Below, in pieces: positions 31,368 to 34,625 of a stretch of 34,625 bases of DNA. Every line of letters begins with the position of its first letter. The first letter of the stretch is position 1. A model generated the notes under the pieces. It was given only the letters and a program-made list of their open reading frames with translations, did not search any database and had not been told where the DNA came from. Made by a program: the position numbers and the translations under genes. This DNA comes from Acidobacteriota bacterium (GTDB taxonomy: Bacteria > Acidobacteriota > Vicinamibacteria > Vicinamibacterales > Fen-181), in contig PMZR01000107.1 of assembly GCA_003170135.1 (NCBI GenBank), positions 48,760-83,384 on the forward strand, read 5' to 3'.

Positions 31368-31415
31368 GAGGTTGCTCCAACTGAACTCAACCGTTTGCCG
31401 CGGCCGGCGCGCCTC

Positions 31416-31447
31416 ATGATGAGCGCAGAGTACGCTATGATGAGCGC
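31416..31447. repeat. Direct repeat pair upstream of the ABC operon
   Basis: ATGATGAGCGC occurs at 31416-31426 and 31437-31447, exactly 21 bases (two helical turns) apart, about 50 bases before the ATPase gene start. The position suits an operator for the operon, but no binding protein is identified. Confidence 0.4.
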
Positions 31448-31638
31448 CCTTCAGCGGGCACGCGCTTCCCCCGACCGTGGCTCGTCCGTATCAACCCATA
31501 CCGCAACCAGACGTGCGAGCGCCGATGGCCGCCAGTCAGTCAATCTTCCTGTTTCCAGTGCCGGCAACGCCGTCGCTTCCAGGTCGGAACGACGCGGACC
31601 GGCCGAGGTGCGATCGCGGCGCCGCCGACACGAATATC

Positions 31639-31779
31639 ATGTCGTTCAGAATTCTCTTTCCAATTGTCCTGCTCGCCTGCAATTTCGGTGCTGCCGTGGC
31701 GTACGCGCTCACGGGCGACTGGCGGCGGGCCGTCTACTGGGCCGCCTCGTCTATCTGCATAGCCGCGGTCACGTTCTAG
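31639..31779 (+). CDS. 46-residue membrane protein
   Basis: ATG 31639 opens a 46-codon frame with two hydrophobic helices around a charged turn: ILFPIVLLACNFGAAVAYAL, TGDWRR, AVYWAASSICIAAVTF. Small proteins of this shape (two helices with G-D-x-R-R and A-x-Y-W) are common in phages and environmental bacteria, function unknown. There is no strong ribosome site, so expression is uncertain. The 31448-31638 stretch before it holds no gene I can support. Confidence 0.5.
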   Translation: MSFRILFPIVLLACNFGAAVAYALTGDWRRAVYWAASSICIAAVTF

Positions 31780-31872
31780 GCGAGACCGTTCTTCAGCACC
31801 CGGCATCCGGTCGAGTCCGGCGCCGCCGACGCGCTCGCCTCACGGTCGCCCGCAAGCGACACGCCCACGAGT

Positions 31873-32507
31873 TTCTCCGCGATGACCACGGTTGCCGGCC
31901 CGGTCGTCGGCGGCTGGCTGGTCCAGCACCTGTCGTGGCGCGCGGCATTCTTCGTCAACGTTCCAATCGCGGCGGCGGTCCTCCTGGTGGCCTTCTGGCA
32001 TGTTCCCGAAAGCCGCAATCCCGAACCATCGGGCCGGCTCGACGTACCGGGAGCCGTGCTGGTGACCGTTGGCCTCGCCGCGCTCATCTATCCTCTGCTC
32101 GAGTCCTCTGTCGTGGGGTGGGCATGGCCGTCAGCGTCGCTCCGCTCACGACGACCGTCATGACCGCAATCGACGAGCAGCATGCGGGCACGGCGTCGGG
32201 CATCATCAACGCGGTGGCGCGTGTCGCGGGACTGCTGGCGATCGCGATCTTCGGCATGCTGATGTTGAAGGTGTATGCGCCCGGTCTCGGCACGGCGCTG
32301 CGCAGTCTGCCCCTGCCGCCATCGACCAGGCAGGCGGTGCTGGCGCAGGCAACCAGACTCGCGGGGTTCGAACTCCCCACCGGCATCGATCCGGCCGTGG
32401 GCGCCGCCATCCGGCGCGCCTCGGCCGAGGCTTTCGTCGGCGGATTCCGCGTCGTGATGTTCGTCTCGTCGCTGCTGCCGCGGCCGGCGCCGGGTGCGCC
32501 GCCCTGA
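31873..32507 (+). pseudogene. Gutted EmrB/QacA-type MFS transporter
   Basis: Frame one gives FSAMTTVAGPVVGGWLVQHL, SWRAAFFVNVPIAAAVLLVA and LDVPGAVLVTVGLAALIYPL, the middle helices of a 14-helix drug exporter. At about 32115-32125 the sequence jumps, in another frame, to GVGMAVSVAPLTTTVMTAID, EQHAGTASGIINAVARVAGL and the C-terminal helix. The N-terminal helices and about 200 central residues are missing, so the protein cannot work. It is probably the remains of a drug-efflux gene after at least two deletions. Confidence 0.75.
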
Positions 32508-32519
32508 CGATGAGCGGCG

Positions 32520-33065
32520 CTACTTCCCGCCGGCCTTCGCCTGGCGCTGTGCGGTCGGCGGAAGCAGCCCCGCCACGCGAAGTTCGGTGGCCATCAGGCT
32601 GTAGTGATCACCCCAGTCCGCGGCGAGATCGAGCATCGTAGCCGCGCGCGTGACCTTCCGCCCGCCGAAGAACGGCACCTCGTCGCCGAGCTTCGAGTCG
32701 TCTGCTGCGGACAACGCCGACCGGCACGAAGCGAACGACTCGCGGAGCGCACCGACGAGCGCATCCTTGCCGGCCGACTCCGGCAGTTCGCCGGCCGGCG
32801 GCGGCTGCGCGCCCGCGATCCACGAACAGATCATCGTGTTGCCGGTCGTGACATGGCGCACGAGCTCGCCAAACGTCATCTGCTGCGGCGTGGGGCGGGT
32901 CGAGAACTTCCCCGCCGGCATGATCTCTGCGGCGCCGACTATGTTCTTCTCGTAGCGCTCCATCGCCGCTCGCAGCGCGCTCGACACGGGATTGGGTTCC
33001 TGGGCGGCGAGGACGGCGGACGCCGCCAGCACGCACGCGAACGATGCCGACACGAACATCTTCAT
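32520..33065 (-). CDS. Exported DinB-family protein
   Basis: A 181-residue protein with a signal peptide (MKMFVSASFACVLAASAVLA). The DinB/YfiT-like four-helix bundle follows: VSSALRAAMERYEKNIVGAA, PTPQQMTFGELVRHVTTGNT with a metal-ligand histidine, LVGALRESFASCRSAL and MLDLAADWGDHYSLMATELR with a second histidine. Secreted DinB proteins are abundant in Acidobacteriota; proposed roles are metal-dependent thiol transferases, but the substrate is unknown. GAGGAG precedes ATG 33065 by 7 bases. Confidence 0.88.
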   Translation of the reverse strand: MKMFVSASFACVLAASAVLAAQEPNPVSSALRAAMERYEKNIVGAAEIMPAGKFSTRPTPQQMTFGELVRHVTTGNTMICSWIAGAQPPPAGELPESAGKDALVGALRESFASCRSALSAADDSKLGDEVPFFGGRKVTRAATMLDLAADWGDHYSLMATELRVAGLLPPTAQRQAKAGGK

Positions 33066-33279
33066 GGGCAGCTCCTCGGTTGGGGTGAGGAGGCTCTTGC
33101 GATGTTCGTGCCGGCGGCCCCGGGGGGCAGCTCGTCAGCTGCCGGGCGCCTTTGTCACCAATCGCGTGCCCCGCTCTCTATTCGAACGGAAGCCGACGTG
33201 CACTCGACCAGGCGCGCACCCACGTCCCGGGAACGGCCTGTCCGGATGTCCGCCCGCGCGCAAAACAAGGAGCAGGGAC

Positions 33280-34556
33280 GTGCGATTGTCAACCCGGACG
33301 CTGATTGCCTCGAGCACGATCTTCATCACCGCGTGCGTATGCATCGCCATCGTGAGCGGTGACAGCGGGAGCATTCCGAGTTCCGCGCCGACCGCCGGTC
33401 CCGTCGCGTTCGCTTCGTTACCCCGCGCCGGCGGGCAACAGGAACCGTCGGCGGCGCATGTCGACGCGGGTCAAGGGCAAACCTGTCCTGCTCACCGCTC
33501 TCATGCGACTTCGCATCCGGCACGTACCATCGTTCGGGGCCCGGACCGCGTGCACGACGACGCCGGGGACGCGCTCGCGGCCGGTCGCCAGACGTTCCGG
33601 TTCGACACCTTCGGCGACGAGGCGTTCTGGGGCGACACGTTGAAGCTGCATCAGGCGATTGAAGGCGCCACGTTCGGAGGCGTGGGGCCGGGCGTCGGCC
33701 CGGCACCGTGGACGATTCTTTCGCGCCCGGCATCGGTCACCGCCTCGACGCCTGGGCAAACCGCGACCTGAACGTCGGCGCGATCGTGGCGCTCTCGCCC
33801 GACCTGTCCAAGGTGGCCAACCTGCTAGGCGTCAGCCAGGACGTCGTGCGCCAGGTCCTGCACAGTTGGGGCCCAGGCCGGTTCGACGCCGAGCTCTTCA
33901 TGGACGGCAAGGCGTTCCGGCCCGACGGCAAGTCGGCGTCGACGCTGATCCCGCCGGCGTTCGGCCTGGCGGGCGTGAACCTGCGCACCTACACGGGCTG
34001 GGGCAGCGTGACGTACTGGAACGCGTTCGTGGCGACCCTGGAAATGCACGGCAAGGGAACGTTCTTCGATCCGCGCCTCGACGATGCCAACCAGTTCCCC
34101 GTGGCGGCGCGCGCCGGGTTCTCGAACGTCCGGAGCGACCCCGATCTGATCACGCCGAAGCTCGCGGACCTGCACCTCTATCAGCTCGCGATTCCGGCAC
34201 CGCGGCCGCCAGCCGGCTCGTTCGACCACGACGCCGCCGACCGGGGCAAGGATCTCTTCAACGGGCAGGCGCGCTGCGCCACCTGCCACGTTCCACCGCT
34301 CTTCACGGAACCCGGCTGGAACATGCACACGCCGCAGGAAATCGGCATCGACGGCTTCCAGGCGGATCGCGCCCCCGATCACCGTTACCGCACCACGCCG
34401 CTCGAGGGATTGTTCACGCACGCAAAGGGCGGGTTCTATCACGACGGCAGGTTCCCGACGCTCGGCGACGTCGTCGATCACTACGACGGGTTCTTCGCGC
34501 TGCACCTGAGCGACCAGCAGAAGCGCGATCTCGTCGAGTATCTGAAGTCGCTCTGA
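33280..34556 (+). pseudogene. Di-heme cytochrome c (peroxidase-like) with internal deletion
   Basis: GTG 33280, preceded by AAGGAG (33267-33272), opens a frame with a signal peptide (STRTLIASSTIFITACVCIA) that reaches GRQTFRFDTFGDEAFWGDTL and AIEGATFGGVGPGVGP. A second frame, from about 33708, continues with VDDSFAPGIGHRLDAWANRD, IPPAFGLAGVNLRTYTGWGS and the heme site ARCATCHVPPLF, through FYHDGRFPTLGDVVDHYDGF. Related proteins have ~70-90 more residues at this join, including a first heme motif (CxxCH just before VDDSFAPG). That part is missing and the frame changes. Sequence at 33370-33560 is also poor, hinting at more damage. The 282-residue second part alone lacks an export signal. Confidence 0.72.
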
Positions 34557-34625
34557 CGTGTCGCGACAGGGGCTGGCGCGCCGACCGCGGCGGCCGCGCG
34601 CGGAAATTCAGCCGCAGATTTTCGC

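Overview
The window is about 34.6 kb of GC-rich bacterial DNA. Its gene mix suggests a soil or sediment Acidobacteriota, perhaps of the Vicinamibacteria type. The clues are a two-gene EgtB/EgtD ergothioneine operon, secreted DinB and beta-propeller proteins, a Tat-exported amidase, clustered cyclophilins, and intergenic arrays of degenerate 7-base repeats. This placement is inferred from gene content; the window holds no rRNA or other marker gene.

Layout. (1) 1-3.5 kb: a secreted beta-propeller protein, an unrecognised membrane protein, and a broken BrnT-type toxin with its antitoxin-like partner. (2) 3.70-11.11 kb: a compact genomic island bounded by a 24-bp direct repeat. The right copy is the 3' end of an intact tRNA-Ser(GGA) gene; the left copy is a detached tRNA 3' end. 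Inside are a HigB/HigA toxin-antitoxin pair and an arsenic operon: arsR1, arsM, arsR2, arsC, acr3, a frameshifted thioredoxin, ccdA, an internally deleted radical SAM/SPASM gene, an ArsP-like permease and a small CxxC thioredoxin-fold protein. No integrase is visible. (3) 11.5-16.4 kb: a hybrid histidine kinase and mug, whose 3' ends both lie inside a 209-bp inverted-repeat element, then a 7-base-repeat hairpin array and glgB. (4) 16.4-21.5 kb: amidase, a second array, a PhzF-family enzyme and three consecutive cyclophilins. (5) 21.5-26 kb: egtB-egtD, a lone PAS protein, a glycosyltransferase relic, a sorbosone-dehydrogenase-like propeller protein and a third array. (6) 26-31.4 kb: a large secreted PLD-like multidomain protein and an OpuC-type osmoprotectant ABC transporter with permease and binding protein fused. 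(7) 31.4 kb to the end: a 46-residue membrane protein, a gutted MFS transporter, a secreted DinB protein and a di-heme cytochrome gene that has lost its first heme.

How the genes fit together. The island covers arsenate reduction (ArsC), arsenite efflux (Acr3), methylation (ArsM) and probably efflux of methylated arsenicals (ArsP-like). It has two ArsR repressors with different cysteine sites and a set of membrane thiol-redox proteins.

Two things stand out. Several genes carry internal deletions or are reduced to stubs (radical SAM, MFS, cytochrome, glycosyltransferase, BrnT). Short-repeat arrays and a small inverted-repeat element fill gaps between genes and in places supply the ends of coding sequences. 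All calls were made by reading the sequence; no database search was run.
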